Of a DNA stretch of 64,000 nt, positions 1 to 11,100 are shown one piece after another; positions within the stretch are counted from its first letter, which is position 1, and every line of letters begins with the position of its first letter. The translations under genes and the position numbers were made by a program. The notes under the pieces are model-generated. The model made no database searches, was not told the origin of the DNA, and saw nothing but the letters and a program-made list of their open reading frames with translations. This DNA comes from Vicugna pacos (Eukaryota > Chordata > Mammalia > Artiodactyla > Camelidae): positions 22,127,501-22,191,500 of the forward strand of contig NC_133005.1 of NCBI RefSeq assembly GCF_048564905.1, in the 5' to 3' direction.

Positions 1-1189
1 GAAACCAGAGGTCTGGCAAAATGTACTTCAAGTAATTGATGTAAATGGTGCTGGGGAATTACTGGGATCCCAGGTGAATCTTCCAACTTTTAAAGATGAA
101 AGAAAAAAAAATCTATGATCCTAATGGCTCTGTGGGCACTTCAGAAGAGGACACTTTAATTAAAAGAGGCCCCTTAAAATTCACAGAACAGTCAAATAAT
201 TTCACATCACTTTTCAAAATTTACCTTTTAATGATTGTGAAGTTTGAAATGAAGGATTTGATGGTATTTGGTATCAGTGTTTAGGAAAAAAATATGCCAG
301 CTTCCTTACACTCCCAACACTTGTTCCTTCTAAGAGTTAGTGCATAGTTGTCATTATATTCTATACTTAATTAAAATGTAAATTAAGTAAAATTATTTTT
401 ATAATCGAAATAATTTTTAAGATGCAGTTTCAACCAATTCCTCTTTGACAATTTCATTGAACTGAGGCCTGCTTTTGTGTAGCGTCCTTCTAAGTGGCTT
501 TTTGTTGCTGTTCTTTTCTGGTATCAAGTAGCTGTTTGCGTTTCCATCGTTTGGTTTTGTGAGGATGAAATGATACACACGCAGTAACTCAAACACAGCC
601 AAGTGCACAGAAACGGCTATTATCAGTGGTGCCCAGGTCTCTGTTCTCCCGGCACTGCCCTGGACACCTTCCAGCCCAGATAACTCACTGGTGGCTGGAA
701 TGGTCTATCTGAGACCCTCCATCCTTTCACTCATCCTTGTCACCCTGTGGAGCCCATGACACTTGCTTGGTGGTGCTTTGCCCTGGCCTGTTCTCCCCGT
801 CACCACCTCATTTACCAGGACTTCACCAACACTTTCTCAGGGTCCTGCTCTTTGCTTGGTAAGGATCCCTGGGAAAGACCAAACAGAGAGTGACCCCTGG
901 GGATGGTGTCTTGCCTTGGCTGTCCCACCCATTACAGCATCATTGACAGAACTATATAGGTTGAGGTGGGTTGAATATAAAGAAACAACATTTAGGGGAA
1001 CAAACATACCCTTAGTTCTTTCAAATTGTACTGCATGAGGAGTTACTCTCTCTACGAGACCAGGAGCTGAAGCCTTTCTTAACCAGGACCATGAGAGATG
1101 ATCTCATCTTGGACAATTTTATAATAAGGGTCTTGGAAACTGAGGGAAGGTGACTTGCAAAAGGCCTCACATGTGGCTGTGGTGTCAGC
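1..1189. other. left flank, no recognised gene
   Basis: This stretch is not repeated in the other two units. The longest open frames are about 60 to 95 residues, overlap on both strands and show no family I recognise. A MIR-like segment lies at about 1125-1255: it has a stretch like the MIR 'gaaactgagg' core followed by an 'acccgg' segment. Its right half continues into the repeated unit, so the repeat boundary at about 1190 falls inside it. Confidence 0.5.
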
Positions 1190-1900
1190 GCAGGACCAGA
1201 ACCCGGCTCTCCCATCCCTTGGTTTAGTGTGAGAACTACACCATGCTGTGTGTTCATTTGAATCCTACTGAACCACTGAATGTTTTTTAGTATTTTAAAT
1301 CCCCTCAATTTTCTTCAGTATGCATACGTTCTACGTCACAGCTGAAAATCTGGGTGAAAAAAATTTAGAATTGTTCAGATCGTAATTCCAGAAGCCAGCA
1401 ATCATGAATGCTTATAGCCTTATAATTTGAGTGTCAGAATAGCAAACGGGAAAACATACTGTCTCTGGTGTAACCCCAGCTTTGCTCCTTGTGACCTTGG
1501 GCAAAAACTTAACTTCTCCAAACCTAAGTTCCTTCCTATGTTAAATATTAGTATCTTGGAGTCATGAGGACTAGAGTCTGTGAATTTTCCTCAGTCATGG
1601 AGTCATGGAGTCAATGGGTTCATAGGTTCTCAAATAGAATTCAGGGTCACCTTCTCGTCTTTTATGACCATAATGGAAAAAGAAAGTGAAGATAGGGTGG
1701 TTTCATGATTCCACGCTTCCATTCGGGCACGCATTCACTCATGCATTCCCACACTCATACAATCATGTGATTACTTACTCACACACCTGTTAACCAATAC
1801 CTAACTCCTCCTCTGGGCAGATGACCCATCCTCAAGGAGCCCCCCAGTGCCCAACATGAACTTCCTACAGTCATTGTCTGATTTCTCTGGGCTGTGCCAG

Positions 1901-2445
1901 TTCCCCCTGCAGTAACAGTGTCCCAGGCTTCACCCTCCTTGGACTTGGTGGCCGTTACCTGCCACGTGCAGAGATTCTACCCCCAGAGCGTGCGTCTCAC
2001 CTGGATGGAGAACTGCCGTGCGTTCCAGGGAGAGAAGCAGCCCACGCCGAAGCAGAACAGTGATGGGACCTACACCCTGGAAAGCTTGCAGCTGGTGAAC
2101 GCCTCGGTGCAGGGGTCCGAGCGTGTGCTCACCTGTAAGGTGCAGCACGAGGCACAGCCTCCCACCCGGGCCAGCCTCATACTGTCCGCAGCAGCCCACA
2201 GCACAGACAACCCCCTTGGGAGCCCAGGTAAGCTCACATCTAATCCTGTGAGCAACTGGGTCACTTCTGTCTCCAGGTGGAGTGACGTATTAAATCCCAG
2301 AGCTCCATTTGATGTCACCTCTGCCTGTTGTCCCTTAGGTCCAGCGACGCCTGCCCTTATCTTTGTGGCTTTCCTCCTGGGATTCAAAGTGCTGCTGGTG
2401 ATCGGTTTTGTGGTCACTTACATCTGCAGGTGGCAGAACCTGTAA
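1901..2445 (+). CDS. SIRP-like D3 plus membrane exon module, unit 1 (partial gene, open)
   Basis: Two exons are visible: 1901-2227 (327 nt) and 2339-2445, the latter ending in TAA. Both have the same length and phase as the D3 and membrane exons of the SIRPB1-like genes. Exon A follows 'ctgtgccag', begins VPPAVTVSQ, and codes for a C1-set Ig domain with the paired cysteines in VTCHV and LTCKV. It ends before 'gtaagc'. Exon B reads GPATPALIFVAFLLGFKVLL with the SIRP-beta-type membrane lysine, then a short RWQNL tail. A donor (cag|gtgagt) follows three bases after the stop. No D2 exon is seen in the 1.9 kb upstream, where the SIRPB genes have only a 0.6 kb intron. This is either the 3' end of a gene starting left of the window or an orphan fragment. 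The glycine of the usual SIRP 'ENG' turn is replaced by cysteine. Confidence 0.7.
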
Positions 2446-3031
2446 CAGGTGAGTTGATGGCAGCCTTAGTCCTTAGGGAGGGAGATCAGGGCCCCTTTCC
2501 TGGGCTGGCAAGAGGAGTCCAGAGTGAGCGCATAAAGTCACATCGATGATCCAGCCTCAAGGGAAGGTTGTGAACAATCTTATTTTCTCCAAATGTGTCT
2601 TGGAATTCTCAGAGAGTTTCAACTCTCATGCATTATTTAGAGCCCTGAAATTTGAAGTTTTCCAATTAAGTTTTCTGGGACCCTGGAGGTTGGGTCCAAG
2701 GTGTGAAGGTGGGATAAAAATCAAAGTTTTGAGACCCAAACTCCAAAAACCCTCTCCCTCATAAACTGTTGTATATTCAGTTATATCTTTGGAATGATTA
2801 AAGTCTTCCAAAAATCAACACATGGAGCCTCTCTGGGGGACTTGGATGGAGTGACTCGTAACACAGATGAATGTGGGTATGGGGGAGGGTTCAGAACTCA
2901 GGAAGTGGGTGTAGTCAGTATGGGCTTCATTTCTGATATGCGCCATGAACCCAAGCTAAGCAGAGTGCCTGCCACATAGCGTGTGTGCACAAACATCTGT
3001 GGACTTAATGGATGAATGTTTTTCCCTACAG

Positions 3032-3330
3032 CTTCTGCATGCCCTGCGACACTGCCTCCTGCCCTGTCCAAGGGCCTCAAATGGAGAGAAGGTGTAAGGA
3101 CCGGACCCAAGACCCCTCTCTCCTTCACTCTACCACCCCCACCTCCACCACACACATGCTATCTTCTACACTACCTCCTATGTTCCTTCTCTCCGAGTTT
3201 TGGAGCTGAGTTAAGGATGGACTTTGGTCTTGGAGATCAGGGATGTCTGGACCCTGATGCACTGAACTTCAAACTGGCCCTGTCTCCCCCCCGAAAAGAA
3301 TCAAGTTGATCAAGAAAACAGGTTTCCATC
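3032..3330 (+). other. possible 3' exon of the unit 1 D3/membrane module
   Basis: A pyrimidine-rich acceptor (tttttccctacag) ends at 3031, about 580 bases after the donor that follows the membrane exon's stop codon. The same acceptor position is kept in units 2 and 3, at about 24387 and 47024. In unit 1 this exon would be purely untranslated. The right end is not determined. Confidence 0.3.
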
Positions 3331-3579
3331 CTGCTCCTGATCATGAACAACCCTTTATTTTCAGAGCACTTTTTACTTTGTATTAAAAATTCAGAGCTTT
3401 TGCAAGTGTGATTTCATCTGAATACATACAGATTTAAAATCACTAAGTTGAAAAAGCATTTTTCTATTCTGCAATTTATAAAGAATAATATAAAAATATC
3501 CATGGACCTACCCACCTACCATGCTATCTTTGCAAACTGTTAACATTTTGCTATTATGGTCTGTTGTTCCTTTTAAAAT

Positions 3580-4059
3580 GACTGTCCTGTATTTGGTGTG
3601 TATTGTGATTTTATACTTCTGAAACATATGTATAAATCCTGAAGCAATGTATAACATTACTTGCATGTTTTAAATTTTATACAAATGCTACTATGCTGTA
3701 TACAGCATTCTGGAACTTTTATTTTTTATACTTAACATAGTATGTGGGATTCATTCACGCTGATATATGCAGCTCCATCTCATTGATTTCCACTGCTCTA
3801 TGGTTTCTATTGTAAAAACAACCCATAGTGTATTGTTTTTTCTTGTGATGGATATTGGAGTTTTATCTAATGCCTTGGTAGGACAATTTTGCACAAATAT
3901 TCATATCTTTGCTTCCTTGGCACATATAGGAGAGTCTCTCTTCCTCTGGTGTGTCCCACAAAGCAGACTGTTGGTATAATTTGGAGATTTTATTATTTAA
4001 AAAAAAGGTCTGCAATAATTGCTCAAATTTTATTCTTCATTTATGCTTTGATCTCACTA

Positions 4060-4132
<73 letters not shown>

Positions 4133-4470
4133 CTGGGATCCTATTTCGAGAATATTATATCAGTGGAATTGGTATTTTGAGATTGGCTTTGTTCACTCAA
4201 CATTATACCTTCAAGAAACTTAGAACTGTTGCACACATATATAACTCATTCCTTTGTATTACTGAGTAGTATTTTCTGGAATGGATGCACCAAAGTTTGT
4301 TAAAGCATTCACTTATTATTAGACATTCTGACTTTTTCTAGTTATCTGTTTTATAAAGGAATCTGCCATAACATTCATGCTCTGGGTGTGTGTGGACAAG
4401 TTTTCATTTCTCTGAGATAAACACCTGTGAGAGTAATTTCTGGGTCATATAACTCACTTCCTCTCTTAAA
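3580..4470 (-). mobile_element. old L1 3'-end remnants
   Basis: The sequence resembles the reverse complement of old mammalian L1 3' regions. It includes antisense stretches such as the 'aagttttcatttctctgaga' segment followed by 'tctgggtcat', typical of L1 3' ends. A TG/GA simple repeat interrupts it at 4062-4128. About 900 bases present in units 2 and 3 (about 25420-26300) are missing here. Confidence 0.5.
4062..4128. repeat. (TG)n(GA)n microsatellite
   Basis: About 21 TG units are followed directly by about 12 GA units. Open frames across it (runs of Cys-Val and Glu-Arg) are artefacts of the repeat. Units 2 and 3 have a shorter GT/CA alternating tract at the matching place. Confidence 0.9.
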
Positions 4471-4933
4471 TCAAGAAAATGATCCCTTTGTTGGATGCAG
4501 GCCATACAAGTTCTGACGTCCACGTTGCACTGCGCATTTGGGCTAAGTTTTACCAGTTACATCAATAAAGGGCTGGAATAGGGAGTAATTTCAGGAGCAG
4601 ATCTGGTTCCATCCCAAAGCTGAGCAGCCCTGGTGAACGCTCTTCTTTTTTCCAGCCACAACCACGGATCCTTCTTGGGATCTGTGAGTTTGTCTGGGGC
4701 TCCTAAGTTGGGGATCACCATGAATGGGGTGAGGGGCCCAGGGGAGACACCCGAGATGGGGAGCAAGTTTATTTCTGCTAGGCCTGTCCAATCTCTCTGA
4801 AAACATAAGATGAATAACTCTTTACTGTGGAGCCACCTTCTCTGCCTGATTTCTATGTTACCATCTAGGATCAGGAACTGTTATAATCTAGAAGCAGGTT
4901 ATGGTCTCACAGTACATTTCACACCATCACAGG

Positions 4934-4944
4934 CACTTCCTCTT
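4934..4944 (-). promoter_or_regulatory. PU.1/ETS-like site upstream of SIRPB1-like gene 1
   Basis: CACTTCCTCTT is the reverse complement of AAGAGGAAGTG, a good match to the PU.1 purine-box. It lies about 100 bases before the start codon in all three genes (27167 and 49820 in the others), and no TATA box is evident. PU.1-driven, TATA-less promoters are typical of myeloid genes. The functional role is inferred. Confidence 0.4.
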
Positions 4945-5045
4945 ATATCGTGGGAGGTGGGGCTTCTCTGCTCTTCACAGAGCACTGAAGTCCGGGTTCT
5001 CCGCAGGACACACATTGGACAGATCAGGCTCCTCAGACCTCCAAG

Positions 5046-5118
5046 ATGCCCACCCCTGCCTCCTGGCCCCACCATCCTCCTCCTTGCCTGCTGCTGGCAC
5101 TACTGCTGGGACTCACAG
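5046..5118 (+). CDS. SIRPB1-like: gene 1 exon 1: start and signal peptide
   Basis: The ATG opens [13 protein letters not shown] followed by a Leu-rich core ([12 protein letters not shown]), matching the SIRP family start 'MPVPASWPHLP'. The donor is acag|gtgagc, after the first base of a Gly codon. Over about 140 bases this exon and its edges are the same as in gene 2, while gene 3 differs at many sites. Confidence 0.9.
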
Positions 5119-8100
5119 GTGAGCACTCCTTGGAGTAGAATCCCTTCACCCTGTCCCTAGACCTCTCCCTGCATGTTTAGGACCTCCAGGTAAACAGGGG
5201 TGTGCCACTTGGGGAAGCCACAGATGGCCAAGGGCTGGGCATTATCTGAGAGCATGAAATCAGGGATCTGAGCATTTCCTCTGTGGCTCCGCCACCTGCA
5301 GCTGGACACCAGGGGCTTCGAAGGAGACGATGCTTCAGACACCAACAATCATGGCTTTTTGCGTAATAACTCATGGAACCCTCACAACATCCCTGTGTGA
5401 AGCTGTGACTATTATCCCAGATTTACAGAAGGGGAAACTGAGACAGAGAGAGTACACTGCCCGATGTCACCTACCTAAGGCAGGAAACGTTGGGTTTGAG
5501 TGCAGGCCAACCAGGTCCAGGTTCATTCTTTGAACCGTGTTGTGCTACTCAGCTTCTTGGTGGATCCTAATTGCAGAAAAATCAGATGATACAGAGGAAC
5601 AGTCAGAATCGTCATCACCCATCATCCCACTCAGAGATCACAGAGTTCAAACCCTGCTGTGTGGCCTCTCAAACTTTTGTCAGTGATGTGTTGGGTGGCT
5701 TCTACGTGCCAAAATTTTTACTGAGCTTTTAATATGTGTTATAATTTCACTTAATCCTCAAAAGAACCCATATAGTACAGCAGTAGGCTACACTTGTATA
5801 TGTACTCGTCAACGTGTGCAGTCTGTGTGTGTTTGTGTGTGTGTACGAGGAGGTACGAGGAAGTAAAATAAATGCAGACACACGGGATTTCGAAAACGCT
5901 TCCTTCATGTTCTCAGCAAAGTGTTTTTCAGTCTACGTGAAATGACATCATTAGATGCTTAGTCTTTCCCGGTTTCTCAACACCCTCCCCTAATTTACCC
6001 CGACCCTCTCCCAGTTTCTTAAGGCAAGCAAATGTATGTCTTAGTAAAATGAGTAGACTTTCATGTGGGGCAATCTCGGAGTCCCTTTCCCACGCTGGAC
6101 AGGACAGGATGAAAGATACAGACTCCTGCCTATGTGACCTATGTCTGAGGTTCTAGCCACACCCGTACGTATATCCAAGGTCATGAAAGCCTCCATTAAA
6201 ACCCCAGGAAATCTAATGAGTAAGAACTTCTCAATTTCTTGAACACTAACCTTGTTCCAGGTACTGGAAATTCCCACGAGTATTAACTCATGCGAGCATG
6301 TATCCAAGGTAGACACTGTCGTACCAGGGCTTTATAGATGAGAAAAAGGAAGCACACACTGGTTCACCGTCCCTCAGCAGTGAAGGGAAGAGCTGTGACT
6401 GGAACTCGGGCTGTCTGGCTCTGGGGTTCAAGGTCTCATCACTGGTTTTCACCCTACTGGGTCCTCGCTTTCACCTCACGAGTTTTCTGCAGCTTCTGCC
6501 AATGAGTACAGGGAAGGCGGTGGTGTGGGGCAGACGGTTTCTGGTCTTCTTCTCCTCCACTCTTCTGCTTCTTGCATATGCACAGAGTACTTCTGTTTTT
6601 TGCCAAGTCATCTGCATGGGAAACGCAGTTTCTGATACAACTTCCACAGAGATTATGCCCTGAAAGTGGACTTCAGGGTCTCAGGGAGATGTCGCACTAG
6701 GCAATTCACACAGCATGCAAATACTTATTGCTTTCCTGCTGGGTACTAGGAACTGTTACAGAAACTTGGGGAGCACTGGTGAATAAAGAGACAAAATAGT
6801 TGTCCTTATGATCTTTCCTATGTCTGTAATCTGTTTCTGCTTTTTATATAGATTGATTTGTATTATATTTTTAGATTCCACACATAAGTGATACCATACA
6901 GTGTTTGTCCTTCTCTGTCTGACTTGTCACTAAGTAGAATATTCTCTAGGTCCATCCACTTTACTGAAAATAGCAACATTTCATTCTTTTTTATGCCTCA
7001 GTAGTACTCCATTGTGTTTGTGTCTGTGTGTGTATAGATATATGCCACACTTCTTTATCCAGTCATCTGTCGATGGACATTTAGGTTGCTCCCCTCTCTT
7101 GGCTATTGTAAATAGTGCTGCTATGAACACTGGGGTGCATGTATCTTTTTGCATTAGGGTCTTCTCTGATTTCCACTAAACTTTTGATAATTTATTACAA
7201 CAACCCTAGCTAACTAATATAACCTGATTAAACATTGGGAAAAAATCCTATGGGGACTTGAAATGTTTTATTTCCCTTATTGAACTATATGTCCATTGTG
7301 GGTCGGGAGCTCTCAACATCACTGTCACTCAAGTACCCAGGCTGATGGAGCCGACCCCATCATGAGTGTGCGCATGTCTGTGGAACAGGGAAGTTGATCC
7401 TTAAATTTTGGCAGTTAAATGCATAACCACAAAATACATCCATCACTGCTGCTCACCTCTCCATGGTCGAAAGAAGTCTCATAGCCCCTCCCAATGCAAA
7501 GGTCCAGAAGTACAACCCACCATGAGGCCAGGAAGCAGACAGACAGAAACATCTGGTAAAGCAAGACATTTGCAGACAGGACTCAGGCACTCAGACCTGC
7601 TCTCTGCTGTGCCATTCACCCTCTCTGTGCCTCAGCTTTCTGGTTTGTGTTGGAGTCTCACATTACAGGCTCTTCATGAGAGTCACATGTGATAGTAGCT
7701 CTACTGAGCTGAGTTGAAGGCCGGCTCACGGTGCTTTAGGTCAGTGAAAGCTGCTGTTGGTAAATACGGGAGAAAACCTACCTGATCACATGAGGAGGAA
7801 TGAATAACTGCTCTGTGTTTCCCTCCAGGAGTGGCGGCTCAGGAGCTACAGGTGACTCAGCCTGAGACGTCAGTGTCGGTCGCAGCTGGAGAGACGGCCA
7901 CTCTGCACTGCACCACGACCTCCCTGATCCCCGTGGGGCCCATCAGGTGGTTCAGGGGCACAGGGCCAGGCCGGGAGTTAATCTACGATTTCAAACAAGG
8001 CCACGTCCCCCGAGTAACAAATGTTTCAGACGCCACAAGGAGAGACAACATGGACTTTTCCATCCGCATCAGTAACATCATCCCGGCAGACGCCGGTGCC

Positions 8101-11100
8101 TACTACTGCGTGAAGTTCCAGAGAGGATTAGCTGGTGACACGGAGTATAAGTCTGGACCAGGCACTCGGCTCACTGTGAGTGGTGAGTACACGTGGGCCC
8201 CTCGTCCCCTGCTCTGTGACAGCGAGTCAACAAAATGCCCTCCTGTCTTTGAGCAAAAATAAGAATCAGGTGCAGCAGTGGGTGCTTTATCATGACTGGG
8301 TCATGATCTGATTTCCCTCCTGTCTACAGATCAGGGGAGTTGAGGCCTGGAGAGGTCATGCTATTTGCTCAAGGCCCCACGGATGGTAATTGGTATGAAA
8401 AGTCTGGAAGCCCAGGCTGCCTGGCTCCACATACCTTGTCTATTCAATCCCTTCCAGCCCTTTGGTTCCAGGCTCAAGGGAGCTAAAGTCTGAGTGATCT
8501 GCCCGGTCACAGGCCAGACCTCACCTCTTGCCTCCAGAGATTGCTCCCCTCAAATGTGGCTCAGTCTTCACTCTATTCAGCACTTACTGAGCACCTACTG
8601 TGTGCCCGGCCCTGCTCTGGATGCCGTGGAAGCAGCAGTGAAAGAGCAGACAAGGGCTGTTCTCCCATGAAGCTTGTGTCCTCTTCCCTTCCAATGCAGA
8701 GAGTCCATCCCTACTGGGAATTGTGGAGGGTTGGGGGGAGTAGAATGTGTTACTTTATTTCTTCAGAAACATCACACTGAGAAGAAACTCCTAGAGGCAG
8801 AGATTCAGTGTTAACTCTCACAGCCAGGTTTGGAGGAGATGCCCACAGGTTGGGTGTTTCCTGGGAGGGTCTGTCACGAAACCCTCGTATGATTCAGGGA
8901 TCAACGCACAGTCACTGAAGGCTCCAAGCAGAGCTGTTGCATCTCAGAATGTCCCGCACCCAGGAAACAGGTTCCACATGTCACTGTCTTAGTTGCTGCC
9001 CCATCGAGGTAGCAAATGTGCTCCTTTAGGGTTTTCTGCCAATGGCCCAGGATCCTCATTCTAACTCCTGAATCCTGGACTGTCAGGGCAGGAAGGATTT
9101 ATAGACACCAACTGCCCTGCCCCCCACCTCCACATGGGGAGCCTGAGGCCAAGAGGTGACAGGGACCTAGACCACACTCACAAGGCCAGTGAGTGATGGG
9201 ATCCTTCCAGAACCCAGCTGATTCAGTCCAGGCTCCTCCTGCACCACCATTGGACACTGGCTCCTTGGAAGAGCCTGGCTCATAGTAGGTGCTGAATAAA
9301 AAGCTCCTTGGGTCAAACCATTGAACAGGGAGCATTTTCTTCAGTTTCCCTAAGATTCAAATGCTCCTTGCATTCAGACCCCGAGTCCCCAAGTGACTGG
9401 CAACCTCTGTCTACTTTCAGCCACATGATCCCAAGTCACTCATCCCGTATCAGCACCTAGAGCTGCCCAGGGTCTCAGCAGCTGCAAAACAGCACACGGT
9501 ACGCACAGAGCATCTTTCCCTCTGCAGTCTTCTGCTGAAGGGTACCAAGTTGTCCCCAACCTTGGGCTATTAAGACAGCACTTCAGTCGATACCGCTGTC
9601 CATGCCTCACTCTCGTCAAAGAGGAAATTCCCACTGCAAGTGTCATTGCTACATCAGAGAGTATGTATATTTTAATTCGTGTGGATATAGAAAATTTTCA
9701 CTCTCAGCCGTTGTTGCAAGTAAATATCCCCACAAGCCCTGGACACAGGAGGGAAGGTTAATCCTGGCTTTGCGGGTGTCACTAACGTTCCCAGGTGGTG
9801 CCTCCCCTGCACAGCCAATCACAGGTGGGAACTGGCTCCAACCCCACTCAGACCTGCTGCCTCCCAGGAGACCGTCATCCTCTTCTCGAAGCACCTGCTC
9901 AGATGATTCCCTGGATGAGAAAGGAGGGAGGCAGGAGGGGGTGAGGGGGTAGCAGCCTGTCAGATGCTGAATCTTCCTCCTGGCAGTTACTGCCTATAGG
10001 CAGTGCTCTGAGGGAGGGGCCATCTGTGCCCCTGAGGCTCTGAGAGGGGACCTGGCGGGTGAGCAGGTAAGGGGGCCAAGGTGGAACCACAAGCAGCCTG
10101 ACTCACACCCAGCTCTCTGCACACCCCACTGTGCTTGTCAAAGTGGGGAGAAAGCTCCGACACTCTCCTTGTAAATTCGTGTGCTGTTTTGTTCTTCAGG
10201 CAATAAGTATTAAAAACAAAAATCCTGTGTGGCTGCCAGGCTAGCTTTATAACTGGGAACAGACAGATGCAGTGTCTCCTGACATCCTGAACCTGTTCCT
10301 ATGAGGCAGGGCTCAGCACACTTAGAAGCCCCAGGAGTCCTTTTCTGCCTGTTGCTGTGATGTCGCCCCTTCACTGAGCGGCCTGCGGGAGCAGCTCCAG
10401 GAAGGGGAGCGAGGACAGAGCAGAGGGGCCCCTGCATCCCAGCAGCACCGGGCACGCCCACTCCTGGCTCCGCAGACTGAGGATGGGGAGGGGGAGGTAG
10501 TTCCTAGGGGATGCTGAGGGCCCCGCGTGGACAGAGTTCATGTTCTAGACTCAGGTGTCAGGAGCCCGTGTCTCCCCCTTCTTGCTACGGGGTCCCCAGG
10601 CCTGGGCCCTCGGAGGGCACTCCTCCCTGGTCTCGCTTGAAGTCAAGTATCTCAGAGGGAAAAGGGGAGGGTGGTGGTCAGTGTGGGGGCCCCTGAAGGT
10701 GGGCGCCTGCTCTGTTGTTGGACATGAAACCTCAGGGGCCAAGGGAATTCCTTCTGGGATATGGTTGTGGGGGTGAAGAGTCTTTTATTTCTCTCAGCCT
10801 CAGTTTTATCGTTTGTAAAATGGTGATAATCATGGATTCTTTCTAGCAGGGTTAGAAGGATTTCAGACTGTATGTCTAAACCACCAGCACAGAGTAGCCC
10901 CCCCAAATGGAGGTGTTGTTTCAAGGCTGTGTCTCACTTCCCTTTGCAGGGCTTACCGGCCTGCAGAAGGACGACAATCACCCCAACTTTGCAGGATGTC
11001 CTGAGGGTGCGATGAGCCTGGTGACAGAGCAGCCCCTCAGTGAGCCATGGCGTTGTCCCCCCAGGCTGTGGTCTGCGCAAGTCTCAGTTCCCGCTAGTCC

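Noticed and set aside
2070-2417. Minus-strand frames opposite the D3/membrane modules and the D3 exons (for example 14957-15277, 37069-37389)
   Set aside because: They are antisense shadows of Ig-domain exons with no support of their own.
1901-2445. Assignment of the D3 module to SIRPB2
   Set aside because: Human SIRPB2 as I recall it has two V-type domains and no C1-type D3, so the module fits a generic SIRP D3 better.
3951-4269. Open frames with runs of Cys-Val and Glu-Arg
   Set aside because: They are translation of the (TG)n(GA)n microsatellite.
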